This document shows, piece after piece, positions 51,159 through 61,682 of a stretch of 64,000 bases of DNA. This stretch comes from Mesorhizobium opportunistum WSM2075 (GTDB lineage: Bacteria > Pseudomonadota > Alphaproteobacteria > Rhizobiales > Rhizobiaceae). The position numbers and the translations under genes were made by a program. Position 1 is the stretch's first letter. Every line of letters begins with the position of its first letter. The stretch is taken from positions 4,592,001-4,656,000 of the forward strand of contig NC_015675.1 of NCBI RefSeq assembly GCF_000176035.2. Direction: 5' to 3'. The notes below the pieces were generated by a model, which worked only from the letters and a program-made list of their open reading frames with translations, made no database searches and was not told the origin of the DNA.

Positions 51159-52388
51159 ATGCAGGCTACGACGCATCAGCGTCTTCGTCGCGCTTCCACG
51201 CTTGCGCTGCTTGCCGCGTCGGCTGCCTTGCTGGCGGCTTGCGCGTCGCAGCCTGAGCCGAAGGGGATGGTCAATCCCAGGCATCGCTCCAAGGAATATT
51301 TCGCCGAAACCGAATATGGCGTGAAGGCAAGCCCGCGTGCTGCCTTCATGCGGCGCGGCGGCGGTCGCGACCAGCTCGGCAAACCCTACCAGGTGCGCGG
51401 CAAGTGGTATTATCCCAAGGAAGACAAGCGCTACGCCAAGGTCGGCCTGGCTTCGTGGTATGGCGACGCCTTTCACGGTCGGCTGACCGCCAATGGCGAA
51501 GTCTACGACATGACGCATCTGACCGCTGCGCATCCGACCATGCCGCTGCCGAGCTATGCCCGTGTCACCAACATCGAAACCGGCAGCTCGGTCATCGTGC
51601 GCGTCAATGACCGGGGGCCGTATCATGAGGGGCGCATCATCGATGTCTCGGAGCGCGCGGCACAGATGCTCGACTACGCCAAGGTCGGTACCGCGAAGGT
51701 GAAGGTCGAATATGTCGGTCGTGCGCCGCTCGAGGGCGACGACGACCAGTATCTGATGGCATCCTACCATCCAGGCAACAGGATACCGGATCCGTCGGAC
51801 GGCTTGCCAACCGGTGTCATGGTGGCCATGAACGGACCGTCGCCGAGCCTGCCGGTGGGTGCTGCCGCCGCACCGTTCCCGGGCCAGCTGACGAATTCCG
51901 GAGAGGCGTTCGCGGCGCAGCCGGGCTTGTCGGCGCAAGCGACCGCTTTCGGCGACGTGGTGCTGCCCGACTTCGGACCGATCGTGCCCGAGCGCCCGGA
52001 GATCAGCCTGCCGCCGCAATCGCCGTTTGCGGTGGCCTCGCTGTCCTATGCGAATGAACGCGTGCAGCGTGCCGATGTCTTCGCCGCGCTGGACGACAGC
52101 GGCATGTCGCCGGCCGACATCCTGCGGTCATGGAAGAAGTCCAATCCGCAGGCGTCGCCGTCCAGTTCCGATTATGTCGCCGCCGGCACCTTCGACGATG
52201 CCGCTGAAGCCAAACGCGTGGCGGCGGCACTTCAGCCCTTTGGCCGAACGGAGATCCAGCGTTCCGATCTCGACGGCAATGACTGGTATGCGGTCAATCT
52301 CTATCCGAATGGCCATGGCGGCCTGGACGAGATGCTGCAGGCGGCATGGTCGCATGGCGCGCCCGATGCGCTGGCCGTGCGCGACTGA
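51159..52388 (+). CDS. rlpA: Septal-ring lytic transglycosylase RlpA family lipoprotein with SPOR domain
   Basis: A 409-aa protein with a lipoprotein signal (LLAASAALLAACAS, Cys lipidation). The double-psi beta-barrel (about residues 95-190) has GLASWYGDAFHGRLTANGEV and VIVRVNDRGPYHEGRIIDVS, the catalytic region. A low-complexity linker precedes a C-terminal SPOR domain (about 330-405: DYVAAGTFDDAAEAKRVAAA), which binds denuded glycan at the division site. It cleaves glycan strands lacking stem peptides. Confidence 0.93.
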   Translation: MQATTHQRLRRASTLALLAASAALLAACASQPEPKGMVNPRHRSKEYFAETEYGVKASPRAAFMRRGGGRDQLGKPYQVRGKWYYPKEDKRYAKVGLASWYGDAFHGRLTANGEVYDMTHLTAAHPTMPLPSYARVTNIETGSSVIVRVNDRGPYHEGRIIDVSERAAQMLDYAKVGTAKVKVEYVGRAPLEGDDDQYLMASYHPGNRIPDPSDGLPTGVMVAMNGPSPSLPVGAAAAPFPGQLTNSGEAFAAQPGLSAQATAFGDVVLPDFGPIVPERPEISLPPQSPFAVASLSYANERVQRADVFAALDDSGMSPADILRSWKKSNPQASPSSSDYVAAGTFDDAAEAKRVAAALQPFGRTEIQRSDLDGNDWYAVNLYPNGHGGLDEMLQAAWSHGAPDALAVRD

Positions 52389-52516
52389 TTTCGAGAGCCG
52401 GTTTTCCGCTGAACAGTTGATCCGCCGCAGTTGATCCGTCACAGTTGATCCGCATTGGAAAAAGCCCCATAGTTTCACGGGCTTGCCGGGAGAGACCGGC
52501 CAACGGGTCGAATTTC

Positions 52517-53680
52517 ATGCAGTTTCGCTTGCTTCAGCCTTTTGCCGGGTTTTTTCTTCTCGGCCTCCTGCTTTCACTCGCTCCGGCCCACGCACAGCTT
52601 TTCGAGACCAAGGCCGCACAGGCCTTCATGATCGATGCCGACACCGGCACGGTGCTGTTCTCGAAGGATGCCGACAAGCCGATCCAGCCGGCCTCGATGG
52701 CCAAGCTGATGACGATGGAGGTGGTGTTCAACGCCATCAAGTCCGGACGCCTCAAGCTCGACGACACCTTCGTGGTGAGCGAGAACGCCTGGCGCAAGGG
52801 CGGCGCCCCGTCTGGAACATCGACCATGTTTGCCAAACTGAAATCGTCCGTCCGCCTGGAGGATTTGATCCAGGGGGTGACCGTGCAGGCCGCGAATGAC
52901 GGCTGCATCGTCATCGCCGAAGGCATGGCCGGGTCGGAGGACAATTTTGCCGCGCAGATGACAGAACGCGCCCGCCAGATCGGCCTCAAGACATCGACTT
53001 TCGTCAATTCGACCGGCCTGCCGGCCGATGGCCAGCAGACAAGCGTGCGCGAGCTGACGCAGCTCGCCCTGCATTTGTGGCGCAATTACCCGGATTTCTA
53101 TCGCTACTACAGCCTGAAGGATTTCACCTGGAACAAGATCTCGCAGAGGAACCGCAACCCGCTGCTGGCGATGGATATCGGCGCCGATGGCCTGGCCGTG
53201 GGGGCGAGCGAGGCGTCCGGTTTCGGCATCGTGGGCTCGGTCAGCCACAACGGCACGCGGGTGATCGCGGCGCTGAGCGGGCTGGCCAACGACAAGGAAC
53301 GCGCCGAAGAGGCGCGCAAGCTGCTCGACTGGGGCGTTCGCTCCTTCGAGAAAACCGAAATATTCGCCAAGGACGAGGTGGTCGGCGAGGCCCAGGTTTT
53401 CGGCGGTGCGAAATCCGGCGTGACGCTGAAGGCAAAAGGGCCGATCGCCATCTTCCTGCCGATCACCAACCGCGACAAGCTGACCGCAAAGATCGTCTAT
53501 AACGGCCCGGTCGCCGCACCCGTGGAGGAAGGCCAGCCGGTCGGCGCGCTGCGCGTCTGGATCGGCGACACGCTGAGCCAGGAGACACCGCTTTTCGCCG
53601 CCGAGTCGATCGGCGTCGGCACGTTGCCGCAGCGCGCGCTCGATGCGGTCAAGGAACTGGCGATCGGCTGGCTGCGATAA
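52517..53680 (+). CDS. DacF/PBP5-like D,D-carboxypeptidase homologue with degraded motifs
   Basis: A 387-aa protein with a signal peptide (cut near AHAQ) and two domains. The SxxK motif is present ([14 protein letters not shown]). The usual SxN is replaced: [10 protein letters not shown] where VQSGNDAC is typical. The KTG motif is replaced by AVG in [19 protein letters not shown]. It should still fold as a penicillin-binding protein but may bind without efficient catalysis. The ATG at 52517 starts the signal peptide. It is followed by tmk. Confidence 0.88.
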   Translation: MQFRLLQPFAGFFLLGLLLSLAPAHAQLFETKAAQAFMIDADTGTVLFSKDADKPIQPASMAKLMTMEVVFNAIKSGRLKLDDTFVVSENAWRKGGAPSGTSTMFAKLKSSVRLEDLIQGVTVQAANDGCIVIAEGMAGSEDNFAAQMTERARQIGLKTSTFVNSTGLPADGQQTSVRELTQLALHLWRNYPDFYRYYSLKDFTWNKISQRNRNPLLAMDIGADGLAVGASEASGFGIVGSVSHNGTRVIAALSGLANDKERAEEARKLLDWGVRSFEKTEIFAKDEVVGEAQVFGGAKSGVTLKAKGPIAIFLPITNRDKLTAKIVYNGPVAAPVEEGQPVGALRVWIGDTLSQETPLFAAESIGVGTLPQRALDAVKELAIGWLR

Positions 53681-53762
53681 CGCCGACAGCATGGACGTTT
53701 CCCCGAACGCGGACTATCTAGAGCGCAACAATCCACTCCAACATGGACAAAGGCCCTTTCGA

Positions 53763-54437
53763 TTGGCGCGCGGATTTTTCATTACCTTCGAAGGCGGCGA
53801 GGGCGCAGGCAAGTCGACGCAGATCGAGCGGCTGGCGAGAAAGATGCGCGCCAAGAAGTATGATGTGCTGCTGACGCGCGAACCTGGCGGTTCGCCGGGC
53901 GCCGAAGCGGTCAGGCATGTCCTGCTTTCAGGCGCGGCGGAGCCATTCGGACCGAAGATGGAAGCGCTGCTCTTCGCCGCCGCGCGTTCGGACCATGTCG
54001 AGCAGGTCATCCGGCCGGCGGTCGAGCGCGGTTCCATCGTGCTTTGCGATCGTTTCCTGGATTCCTCGCGCGTCTACCAGGGGGTTACCGGCGGCATCGA
54101 CCCGGCGTTCATGGCGACGCTGGAGCAGGTCGCCATCAACGGCATGATGCCCGACATGACGCTGATCTTCGATATCGACCCGGCAGAGGGTCTCAGGCGC
54201 GCGACGCTGCGGCGCGGCAGCGATGACGGCGCCGACCGCTTCGAAAAGGAAACGCTGGCCATCCACCAGGCGCGCCGCGCGGCCTTTCTGGCGATCGCCG
54301 CGGCCGAGCCGGAGCGCTGCATCGTCGTCGATGCGTCCGCCAAGCCCGACACTGTGGAGGACGTCGTCACCGCCGCCGTGTTCGCGGCGCTGGAGGCGAG
54401 GGCGCCCACGCGCAACAGGCAGGCCGCACCGGTATGA
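53763..54437 (+). CDS. tmk: Thymidylate kinase
   Basis: A 224-aa kinase phosphorylating dTMP to dTDP. The P-loop is [35 protein letters not shown] and the DR(F/Y) motif [14 protein letters not shown] follow; the LID has [15 protein letters not shown]. The TTG at 53763 begins [12 protein letters not shown] as in relatives; an ATG at 53691 would add 24 residues. HolB follows with a 4-bp overlap, a conserved order. Confidence 0.94.
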   Translation: MARGFFITFEGGEGAGKSTQIERLARKMRAKKYDVLLTREPGGSPGAEAVRHVLLSGAAEPFGPKMEALLFAAARSDHVEQVIRPAVERGSIVLCDRFLDSSRVYQGVTGGIDPAFMATLEQVAINGMMPDMTLIFDIDPAEGLRRATLRRGSDDGADRFEKETLAIHQARRAAFLAIAAAEPERCIVVDASAKPDTVEDVVTAAVFAALEARAPTRNRQAAPV

Positions 54438-55489
54438 TCTTCGAACGCATCGCGCCGGAACAGCACGACACGCTGGACGGCGTGCCCGAACCGTCCGAAA
54501 CGCCTCGTCTGGTCGGGCATCGGCAGGCCGCGGACATGCTCGCCGCCGCCTATCGATCGGGAAAGCTGCCGCATGCGCTGATCTTCGCCGGGCCGGTCGG
54601 CATCGGCAAGGCGACGCTGGCCTTCCATCTCGCACATCATTTGCTGAAGCACCCGGCATTCGGGCAGGCGCCGGAAAGCCTTGCCGTTCCCGATCCGGCC
54701 TCGCCGCTGTTCCGCCAGATCGCTACCGGGGCGCACCCGGGCGTGCTGCATCTGACCCGTCCGCTGAACGACAAGACCAAAAGCTTCAAGACCGTCGTCA
54801 CCGTCGACGAGATCCGCAAGGTCAGCCGCTTCCTGTCACTGACCTCGCATGACGGCAGCTACCGGGTCGTCATCGTCGATCCGGCCGACGACATGAATGC
54901 CAATGCCGCCAATGCTTTGCTGAAGAATCTTGAGGAGCCGCCGGCACGAACGCTGTTCGTTCTCATCGTCCACGCGCCAGGCAGCCTGCTGCCGACGATC
55001 CGCTCGCGCTGCCAGGTGGTGCGCCTGACGCCGCTCGATGCCGACGAGTTGCTGGCCGTGCTGGAAACCGCCGAGCCGCCGCCACCGGACGATCCGGCCG
55101 CGCGGGCGGCGCTCGTCGAACGGGCAGGGGGCAGCGCCCGCAATGCCATCCTTCTCACGCAGTATGGCGGGCTGGAGATCGCCCGGACCCTCGATGGGCT
55201 GGTGGCGGCAGGAAAGAGCGATGTCGGCGGCGCCTATCGCCTTGCCGAGGCCGTCGCCGGACGCGACCAGGCGATCCAGTTCGACATCTTCAATCGCCGT
55301 GCACTTGATTTGTTGTCAGACGCGGCGAGCCAGGCAGCGCTGTCTGGTGATCTCACTCGGGCCAAAAACCTGTCGGACACTTGGCATGAGGCGCTGGACG
55401 CTATATCTGAGACCGACACCTACAATCTCGACAAGAAGCAGCACGCCTTGACCATGATCGACCGCCTGAACTCTGCGATGCGAATGTGA
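54434..55489 (+). CDS. holB: DNA polymerase III subunit delta'
   Basis: A 351-aa clamp-loader subunit. The P-loop-like [20 protein letters not shown] is followed by [19 protein letters not shown], then [20 protein letters not shown] (DEAD-like region) and [20 protein letters not shown] with SRC in [10 protein letters not shown]. The zinc module of E. coli HolB is not obvious. Overlap with tmk (ATGA) and metG downstream repeat the usual tmk-holB-metG-tatD order. Confidence 0.94.
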   Translation: MIFERIAPEQHDTLDGVPEPSETPRLVGHRQAADMLAAAYRSGKLPHALIFAGPVGIGKATLAFHLAHHLLKHPAFGQAPESLAVPDPASPLFRQIATGAHPGVLHLTRPLNDKTKSFKTVVTVDEIRKVSRFLSLTSHDGSYRVVIVDPADDMNANAANALLKNLEEPPARTLFVLIVHAPGSLLPTIRSRCQVVRLTPLDADELLAVLETAEPPPPDDPAARAALVERAGGSARNAILLTQYGGLEIARTLDGLVAAGKSDVGGAYRLAEAVAGRDQAIQFDIFNRRALDLLSDAASQAALSGDLTRAKNLSDTWHEALDAISETDTYNLDKKQHALTMIDRLNSAMRM

Positions 55490-55572
55490 CGGCCCCACCG
55501 GGATGGCAATCGCCATTCCGATGCGATATCCACCGCCACAGCTTCCATTCAGACATTCATGACGGTTCATTC

Positions 55573-57126
55573 ATGTCACGCGACACATTCTACATCACGA
55601 CCGCGATTTCCTATCCGAACGGCAAGCCGCATATCGGCCATGCCTACGAGGTGATCGCCACCGACGCGCTGGCGCGCTTCCAGCGCCTCGACGGCAAGCA
55701 GGTCTTCTTCCTGACGGGCACCGACGAGCACGGCATCAAGATGCTGCAGACGGCCAAGCGCGAAGGCATTTCGGCGCGCGAACTGGCCGACCGCAATTCA
55801 GCCGATTTCAAGCGCATGGCGGCTGCCCTCAACGCTTCCAACGACGATTTCATCCGCACCACGGAAGAACGGCACTACGCCTCATCGCAGGCGATCTGGA
55901 AGGCGATGGACGCCAATGGCGACATCTACAAGGGCGGCTATGCCGGCTGGTATTCGGTGCGCGACGAAGCCTATTACGGCGAGGAGGAGACGGAGGTCCG
56001 CGCCGACAATGTCCGCTACGGACCGCAGGGCACGCCGGTCGAATGGGTAGAGGAAGAGAGCTATTTCTTCCGACTGTCGGCCTATCAGGACAAGCTGATC
56101 GCGCTTTATGAAAGCCAGCCCGACTTCATCGGCCCAGCCGAGCGCCGCAACGAGGTGATGAGCTTCGTCAAATCGGGGTTGAAGGACCTGTCGATCTCGC
56201 GCACCACTTTCGATTGGGGCGTGCCTGTGCCCGGCGACGAAAAGCACGTGATGTATGTCTGGGTCGACGCGCTGACAAACTACATCACCGGCGTCGGCTA
56301 TCCCGATGAAAAAGATGAGAAATGGCGCTTCTGGCCAGCCGATGCCCATATCATCGGAAAGGACATCGTGCGCTTCCACGCGGTCTATTGGCCGGCGTTC
56401 CTGATGTCGGCGGGCATCCCGCTGCCGAAGCGCGTCTTCGGCCACGGCTTCCTGTTCAACCGCGGCGAGAAGATGTCGAAATCGGTCGGCAACGTCATCG
56501 ACCCGTTCACCATGGTCGAACACTACGGTCTCGACCAGGTGCGCTACTTCTTCCTGCGCGAAGTGCCGTTCGGCCAGGACGGCAGCTACAGCCATGAAGC
56601 GATCGTCAATCGCACCAACGCCGATCTCGCCAATGGGCTCGGCAACCTGGCGCAGCGTTCGCTGTCGATGATCGCCAAGAACTGCGGCGGCGTGGTGCCG
56701 AAGCGTGGCGACCTGACGGAGGCCGACAGCGCGATCCTCGATCAGGCGGTGGCGGCTCTTGCCACGGCCCGAAAGGCCATGGCCGGGCAGGGCATTCATC
56801 TTGCATTGGCGGCGATCTTCGATGTGGTGGCGGAAGCCGATCGCTACTTCGCCGGACAGGCACCATGGGCGCTGAAAAAGACCGATCCGGAGCGCATGGA
56901 AACGGTGCTGTGGACGACCGCCGAGGTGGTCCGGCGCGTGACGGTGCTGTGCCAGCCCTTTGTCCCGGGATCGGCCGCGAAGCTGCTCGATCTGCTGGCG
57001 GTGCCGGCGGACAAGCGTGATTTCGAGCATGTCCATGCCGACCATGCGCTTGTGCCCGGCACGGCATTGCCCGTGCCGGAGGGCGTCTTTCCACGCTATG
57101 TCGAACAGCCGGGCGTGAACGCCTGA
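55573..57126 (+). CDS. metG: Methionine-tRNA ligase
   Basis: A 517-aa class I synthetase. The HIGH motif is PHIGHAY, the KMSKS loop is [27 protein letters not shown] replaces the zinc-binding cysteine knuckle, so this is the zinc-free form. There is no C-terminal tRNA-binding appendage, giving the short form common in alphaproteobacteria. Its TGA overlaps the tatD ATG at 57126. The start at [17 protein letters not shown] fits the family. Confidence 0.95.
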   Translation: MSRDTFYITTAISYPNGKPHIGHAYEVIATDALARFQRLDGKQVFFLTGTDEHGIKMLQTAKREGISARELADRNSADFKRMAAALNASNDDFIRTTEERHYASSQAIWKAMDANGDIYKGGYAGWYSVRDEAYYGEEETEVRADNVRYGPQGTPVEWVEEESYFFRLSAYQDKLIALYESQPDFIGPAERRNEVMSFVKSGLKDLSISRTTFDWGVPVPGDEKHVMYVWVDALTNYITGVGYPDEKDEKWRFWPADAHIIGKDIVRFHAVYWPAFLMSAGIPLPKRVFGHGFLFNRGEKMSKSVGNVIDPFTMVEHYGLDQVRYFFLREVPFGQDGSYSHEAIVNRTNADLANGLGNLAQRSLSMIAKNCGGVVPKRGDLTEADSAILDQAVAALATARKAMAGQGIHLALAAIFDVVAEADRYFAGQAPWALKKTDPERMETVLWTTAEVVRRVTVLCQPFVPGSAAKLLDLLAVPADKRDFEHVHADHALVPGTALPVPEGVFPRYVEQPGVNA

Positions 57127-57920
57127 TGCTTGTCGACAGCCACTGCCATCTGGATTTTCCAGATTTCGCCGAGGAGCGGGCGGCCATTGTCGCCCGCGCC
57201 AAAGCGGCCGGAATCGGCCGCATGGTGACAATCTCGACCCGCGTGAAACGGTTTCAGCAAATCCTTGAAATCGCGGAATCTTTCGACGAGGTCTACTGTT
57301 CGGTCGGCACCCATCCGCACAACGCCGCCGAAGAACTCGACGTCACCACCGCCGATCTTGTCCGCCTGTCGGCTCATCCCAAGGTGGTGGCGATCGGCGA
57401 GGCCGGGCTCGATTACTTTTACGACAAGGCGCCACGCGATGCGCAGGCGCAGGGATTTCGCGCTCACATTGCCGCCGCGCGCGAGACCGGGCTGCCCCTG
57501 GTCATCCATTCGCGTGATGCGGACGACGACATGGCGGCCATACTCGAAGACGAAACCGGGAAGGGCACCTTCCCCTTCATCCTGCATTGCTTTTCCTCGG
57601 GGCGCCGGCTGGCCGAGGTCGGCGTCGCGCTCGGCGGCTATGTGTCGTTCTCGGGCATCCTGACCTTCAAGAATTCAGTCGAATTGCGCGCCATCGCCGC
57701 CAATGTCCCGCATGACCGCCTGCTCGTCGAAACCGACGCGCCATACCTGGCGCCGGTGCCGTTTCGCGGCAAGCGCAACGAGCCGGCCTATGTCGCGCAG
57801 ACCGCCAAGGTGTTGGCTGAAACGATCGGCGTCAGCGAGGCTGAAATCGCCACGTCGACGACCAACAATTTCTTCCGTCTGTTCGGCAAGATGCCGCGAC
57901 CTGTCGAACAAAGCGCCTGA
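57126..57920 (+). CDS. TatD-family metal-dependent DNase
   Basis: A 264-aa TIM-barrel hydrolase. The metal motif is VDSHCHLDF (HxH) at the N-terminus. Further ligands are in IGEAGLDYF (E), LVIHSRDADDD (H) and ILHCFSSG (H), and D in LVETDAPYLAPVP. TatD proteins are 3'-5' exonucleases acting on DNA in repair and turnover. Its start overlaps metG and the MBL gene begins 3 bp downstream. Confidence 0.94.
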   Translation: MLVDSHCHLDFPDFAEERAAIVARAKAAGIGRMVTISTRVKRFQQILEIAESFDEVYCSVGTHPHNAAEELDVTTADLVRLSAHPKVVAIGEAGLDYFYDKAPRDAQAQGFRAHIAAARETGLPLVIHSRDADDDMAAILEDETGKGTFPFILHCFSSGRRLAEVGVALGGYVSFSGILTFKNSVELRAIAANVPHDRLLVETDAPYLAPVPFRGKRNEPAYVAQTAKVLAETIGVSEAEIATSTTNNFFRLFGKMPRPVEQSA

Positions 57921-57923
57921 ACG

Positions 57924-58742
57924 ATGACTGACCTGCTGCGCCTCACCATTCTCGGCTGCGGCTCGTCGCCGGGTACGCCGCGCATCACCGGCGACTGGGG
58001 CAATTGCGACCCGGACAATCCGAGAAACCGGCGCATGCGCACCGCTGTCCTGGTCGAACGGATCAAGGCCAATGGCAACCGCACCACCGTCGTCATCGAC
58101 ACCGGACCGGATTTCCGCCAGCAGATGCTGCTGGCGTCGGTCAAGCGCATCGATGCCGCCGTCTACACGCACCCGCATGCCGACCATATCCACGGCATCG
58201 ACGATCTGCGCGGCTTCGTCCTCGACCAGCGTCACCGGATCGATGTCCATGCCGACCAGCCGACAATGCTGCGGCTGCGCCAGGCGTTCGGCTATTGCTT
58301 CGAGACGCCGCCAGGCAGTTCCTATCCGCCGATCGTCGACGCCCATATCATCGATCACGCAAAGCCTGTCGTGATCGAAGGCGAGGGGGGCACCCTCACC
58401 CTCGAGCCATTGCCACAGATCCATGGCGACATCATCTCGCTCGGCTTCCGCATCGGCGCGCTCGCCTATTGCCCTGATATCAGCGATTTTCCGGACGCCA
58501 CCGTCGAGCGGCTGCGCGACCTCGACGTGCTGATCATCGACGCGCTGCAGTACAGGACACACCCGAGCCACCTGTCGCTTGGCCAGGCGCTGGAGTGGAT
58601 CGAACGGCTGGCGCCCAGACACTCTGTCTTGACGCATATGCATGTGCCGCTCGACTACGCCACGGTGATGGCTGAAACACCCGACGGCATCGAGCCCGCC
58701 TATGACGGCATGGTGATCGAAATCCCTTATGAAACAGCGTGA
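57924..58742 (+). CDS. MBL-fold metallo-hydrolase
   Basis: A 272-aa metallo-beta-lactamase-fold enzyme. The zinc motif is YTHPHADHIHGIDDLRGF. Additional ligands are probably in PQIHGDIISLGFRI and DALQYRTHPSHLSLGQAL. It resembles PhnP-like phosphodiesterases that hydrolyse cyclic phosphates. It follows tatD by 3 bp, a gene order I recall as conserved in Rhizobiales. Exact substrate is unknown. Confidence 0.9.
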   Translation: MTDLLRLTILGCGSSPGTPRITGDWGNCDPDNPRNRRMRTAVLVERIKANGNRTTVVIDTGPDFRQQMLLASVKRIDAAVYTHPHADHIHGIDDLRGFVLDQRHRIDVHADQPTMLRLRQAFGYCFETPPGSSYPPIVDAHIIDHAKPVVIEGEGGTLTLEPLPQIHGDIISLGFRIGALAYCPDISDFPDATVERLRDLDVLIIDALQYRTHPSHLSLGQALEWIERLAPRHSVLTHMHVPLDYATVMAETPDGIEPAYDGMVIEIPYETA

Positions 58743-58755
58743 TAAGCACGCTTTC

Positions 58756-59517
58756 TCATTTGGCCACTTGCTTCTTCGGTTGGAATATCAGCAGCGTGCC
58801 GATCCGCTCAAAGCCCATGCGATTGTATAGCAGCGCTCCGGCGTGGGTCGCAGCCAGCACCGAGCATGTCGACCCATGGGCCCGGTCGTCGAACAGCATT
58901 TTCGACAACAGCGCCTGGCCAATGCCGCGACGCCGGTGCGAAGGCTCGACATACATGGCCGCGCACCACGTGGCGCCCACGGCGTCTATGCTGCGCACGC
59001 GTCCAACGATGTCGTCGCCATCGACCGCCACATATTGGCGGAACGGCGCGCCGTCGCCGAGCAATTCGTCCGGGATCGGCCGCCTGCGCACGATCTTTGC
59101 CAACTGCGCTGCCCGTTCGGCTGTCCGCACGCGTTCGATCGAGACGACTGCCGGCGGGCTTGGAATCTGGCGCAATGGCTGGACGAAGAAGCCTTCCGTC
59201 CGTAGCAGCCGGTAGCCGAGAGCCTTGTAAGCGGTTCGCGTCAGCCCGTCCGCTTCGTCGTTCGCGATCACGACGGACATGGTGAAACCCGGCCGCGCAT
59301 GCTGCCGCACGATCGTATCGGCCTGCTGGGCGGCAACGTCATGGACGACCCATTCCTCGCTGCGGTACTCGCGAGGATTCTTGCGCTCGGCATCGCGCAT
59401 CAGCCACAATGGCCCGACACGGCTGGCCTCATAAGGAAAGGTGCGGCTTTTGTCGGTGCTGTATCCATGTACGAACACCTCGATCGCCGAATCCATCTCA
59501 CGCTTTGCTGTCGTCAT
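58756..59517 (-). CDS. GNAT-family N-acetyltransferase
   Basis: A 253-aa protein. The acetyl-CoA motif A is MYVEPSHRRRGIGQALLSKM near residue 190, followed by GALLYNRMGFERIG. The N-terminal half is a divergent GNAT domain. Acceptor unknown. The ATG at 59517 is one of several; the frame extends to 59556. It converges with the MBL gene. Confidence 0.86.
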   Translation of the reverse strand: MTTAKREMDSAIEVFVHGYSTDKSRTFPYEASRVGPLWLMRDAERKNPREYRSEEWVVHDVAAQQADTIVRQHARPGFTMSVVIANDEADGLTRTAYKALGYRLLRTEGFFVQPLRQIPSPPAVVSIERVRTAERAAQLAKIVRRRPIPDELLGDGAPFRQYVAVDGDDIVGRVRSIDAVGATWCAAMYVEPSHRRRGIGQALLSKMLFDDRAHGSTCSVLAATHAGALLYNRMGFERIGTLLIFQPKKQVAK

Positions 59518-59725
59518 TCGCACAGCGTAGCGTTGACCATTCACGCGAGGCAACACGCATCGATGGTCTCAAGCCCATGAAAATCAGCAGCAATTTCCAG
59601 CTGCTCGCCAATGCGCTAGTTCCATAATCTATCTTATGCGACTTTTATCCGTAGCGACGCGGCGCTTGAGCAATTGGAGATGTGGACAGTCCTCGCCTCT
59701 GCAGCGCCAACCCAACCAGCGCTTT

Positions 59726-60688
59726 TCAACCCCAGAGATCGGTCGACAGATATTTCAGCCCTGAATCACAAATCACGACGGCTATGTGCTTCCCTGATTC
59801 TTTCCCGGAAAGGAGGCGAAGTGCAGCGGCAACATTGGCACCCGATGAGAACCCGCCGAAAATGCCCTCGCTGCGCGCCAGCAAACGAGCGGTCTGGCGC
59901 GCCTCGCCACCGGATATTTGAATGTAGCCATCGACCGGTGCGTTCTTCAGGAAAGCCAGGTCAGGCATTGAATAGCCACCGCCCTGGATCGGATGCTCGG
60001 CCTGTGTGATCTTCTCACCCGCGGCGGCGGCGGCACCTTCGGGCTCCACGACAAAGCACTTGATCGAAGGGTTGCGCTCTTTAAGCGCTTTCGTCACTCC
60101 CACATAAGTTCCGCCCGAGCCGATGAAGTCCACGAATGCATCGACACCTCCGTGGCTGGCATCCCAAATTTCCGGCCCGGTTTTATGGTAGTGCGCGAGC
60201 CAGTTCCCGTCTCGATTGAATTGGTCCGCACGGAACGCGCCGCGCTCCGCCGATACATTCTTGGCAGTCTGTTCAACGAGTGCCAGGTCGCCGCCCGAGA
60301 CCTGCCCCGGCACTGACCCCGGCAACTGATCGACCAGGATCACGTCCGCACCGAGCGCGCGCATCATTCGGGCACGCTCTTGCGAGTTGCCTTTCGACAT
60401 CACCGCGACGAATGGGTAGCCCTTGATCGCGCAGACGATGGCAAGGCCCGTGCCCATGTTTCCGGATGTGAGCTCGACGACTGTTTGTCCTGGCTTGAGA
60501 ACGCCGGAGGCTTCGGCCTCCTCGATTATCCCCAATGCCGCACGATCCTTTTTTGAAAAGCCTGGATTTAGGTACTCCAGCTTGGCAAGGATTGTGCCCT
60601 TTACGCCTGCCCGTTCTGTCAACCTGTCGAGTCGAACCAACGGGGTTCCTCCGATCGCGTCAACGACAGAATTCAGAGTCTCGGCCAT
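59726..60688 (-). CDS. PLP-dependent cysteine synthase-family enzyme
   Basis: A 320-aa fold-type II PLP enzyme. The PLP lysine is in NPGFSKKDRAAL (canonical NPxxSxKDR pattern). VELTSGNMGTGLAIV has Met where Thr is usual in TSGNTG, and FIGSGGTYVG is the phosphate-binding loop. It may make cysteine, or a beta-substituted amino acid such as 2,3-diaminopropionate derivatives. AGGAG precedes the ATG at 60688. It lies 171 bp downstream of a P5C-reductase-like gene on the same strand. Confidence 0.9.
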   Translation of the reverse strand: MAETLNSVVDAIGGTPLVRLDRLTERAGVKGTILAKLEYLNPGFSKKDRAALGIIEEAEASGVLKPGQTVVELTSGNMGTGLAIVCAIKGYPFVAVMSKGNSQERARMMRALGADVILVDQLPGSVPGQVSGGDLALVEQTAKNVSAERGAFRADQFNRDGNWLAHYHKTGPEIWDASHGGVDAFVDFIGSGGTYVGVTKALKERNPSIKCFVVEPEGAAAAAGEKITQAEHPIQGGGYSMPDLAFLKNAPVDGYIQISGGEARQTARLLARSEGIFGGFSSGANVAAALRLLSGKESGKHIAVVICDSGLKYLSTDLWG

Positions 60689-60859
60689 ACCCATCTCTCT
60701 CCTGCTCGACGCATCCAATACGTCGCCAATAGGTGGATTGTTTTTTGACAGCGCCCGAGCTTCTCGCCGGGCATGGTCTTTGGCTCCGGGGAAACCTCCA
60801 CCCGAGACCCTGCTCCAGCCTGGGCCGGCACTTCAACAAACGCTTCTCGTCCGGTTCCG

Positions 60860-61639
60860 TCAGGTGGCCCCAGCCGCCGAAATGCGCCGATGCACACCAT
60901 CCAGGCTTTCCGTGAGCGCGTCGAAGACATTGCGGGCCGTGAGTTCTCTCAGAACCTGTTCGTTGATACCGCCACGGGTCGCATAGTCCTGCGCCAGATG
61001 CGTGAAGTCGGCGTCGGGCGCCGTCTCCGGAGCGTGTCCCAGCGCCTTGAAGAGCGCCGCGATATAGTCGCGGCCCTTCGTGTCTGGAACACCATGCGCT
61101 TCCAGCCAGCGATGAATCGTGTCGAGGTATTTAAAGTATGTGGCATAGGTCGCGGTGACCACGCTCAACGCGTCGAACTCGCTCGAGCTGTCGACCTCGA
61201 TCACATTCCCCAGTCCGCCCAGCAATGCCCTCACGCCCGGATCAGGCGGGTAAATGATCGTCGCCCCCAACCGATGAGCGATCATCGGCATGGGCAACGC
61301 TTTCGTCACGCGGCTCACGGGTGCAGTCAGGCCGATTATTTCCTCACGCGACAGCGTGGCTATCAGGCTGATGAGATGATGGTCGCGCCGAAACCGCAAT
61401 TCGGGCAACAGTTGATGGGCAATCTGCGGGCGGACCGCCAGCATTACGGTGTCGCACGCATCGAGGACCGCCTGATTGTCGGCCGCGACACGGACATTCG
61501 GAAAGCGGGAAGCGAGGTTCGCGGCAATCTCTTCGTTGCGCGGCGACAACACGACCGAAACCGGATTGTCGGCGCCGGATTTGAGCCCGGTGACAATAGC
61601 TGCCGTGAGCGCACCTGTGCCAAGGAAGCCAAGTTTCAT
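60860..61639 (-). CDS. Pyrroline-5-carboxylate reductase-like oxidoreductase
   Basis: A 259-aa protein of the ProC family. Nucleotide motif LGFLGTGALTAAIVTGL at the N-terminus, then VVLSPRNEEIAANLASRF and MLAVRPQIAHQLLPEL. The C-terminal helical domain is DYATRGGINEQVLRELTARN (the ATPGG region is altered to ATRGG). A housekeeping ProC may exist elsewhere; this one may act on another cyclic imine. It sits in an operon-like run between an epimerase and a cysteine-synthase-like gene. Confidence 0.88.
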   Translation of the reverse strand: MKLGFLGTGALTAAIVTGLKSGADNPVSVVLSPRNEEIAANLASRFPNVRVAADNQAVLDACDTVMLAVRPQIAHQLLPELRFRRDHHLISLIATLSREEIIGLTAPVSRVTKALPMPMIAHRLGATIIYPPDPGVRALLGGLGNVIEVDSSSEFDALSVVTATYATYFKYLDTIHRWLEAHGVPDTKGRDYIAALFKALGHAPETAPDADFTHLAQDYATRGGINEQVLRELTARNVFDALTESLDGVHRRISAAGAT

Positions 61640-61682
61640 TTGATGCCCCACGGCGTTGGTTCTCCAGCTGGCCGTCCGCTGG

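Noticed and set aside
53341..53460. KSG in [11 protein letters not shown] as the missing KTG motif of the DacF-like protein
   Set aside because: It aligns with the C-terminal domain II of PBP5, well after the active-site strand, so it cannot serve as KTG.
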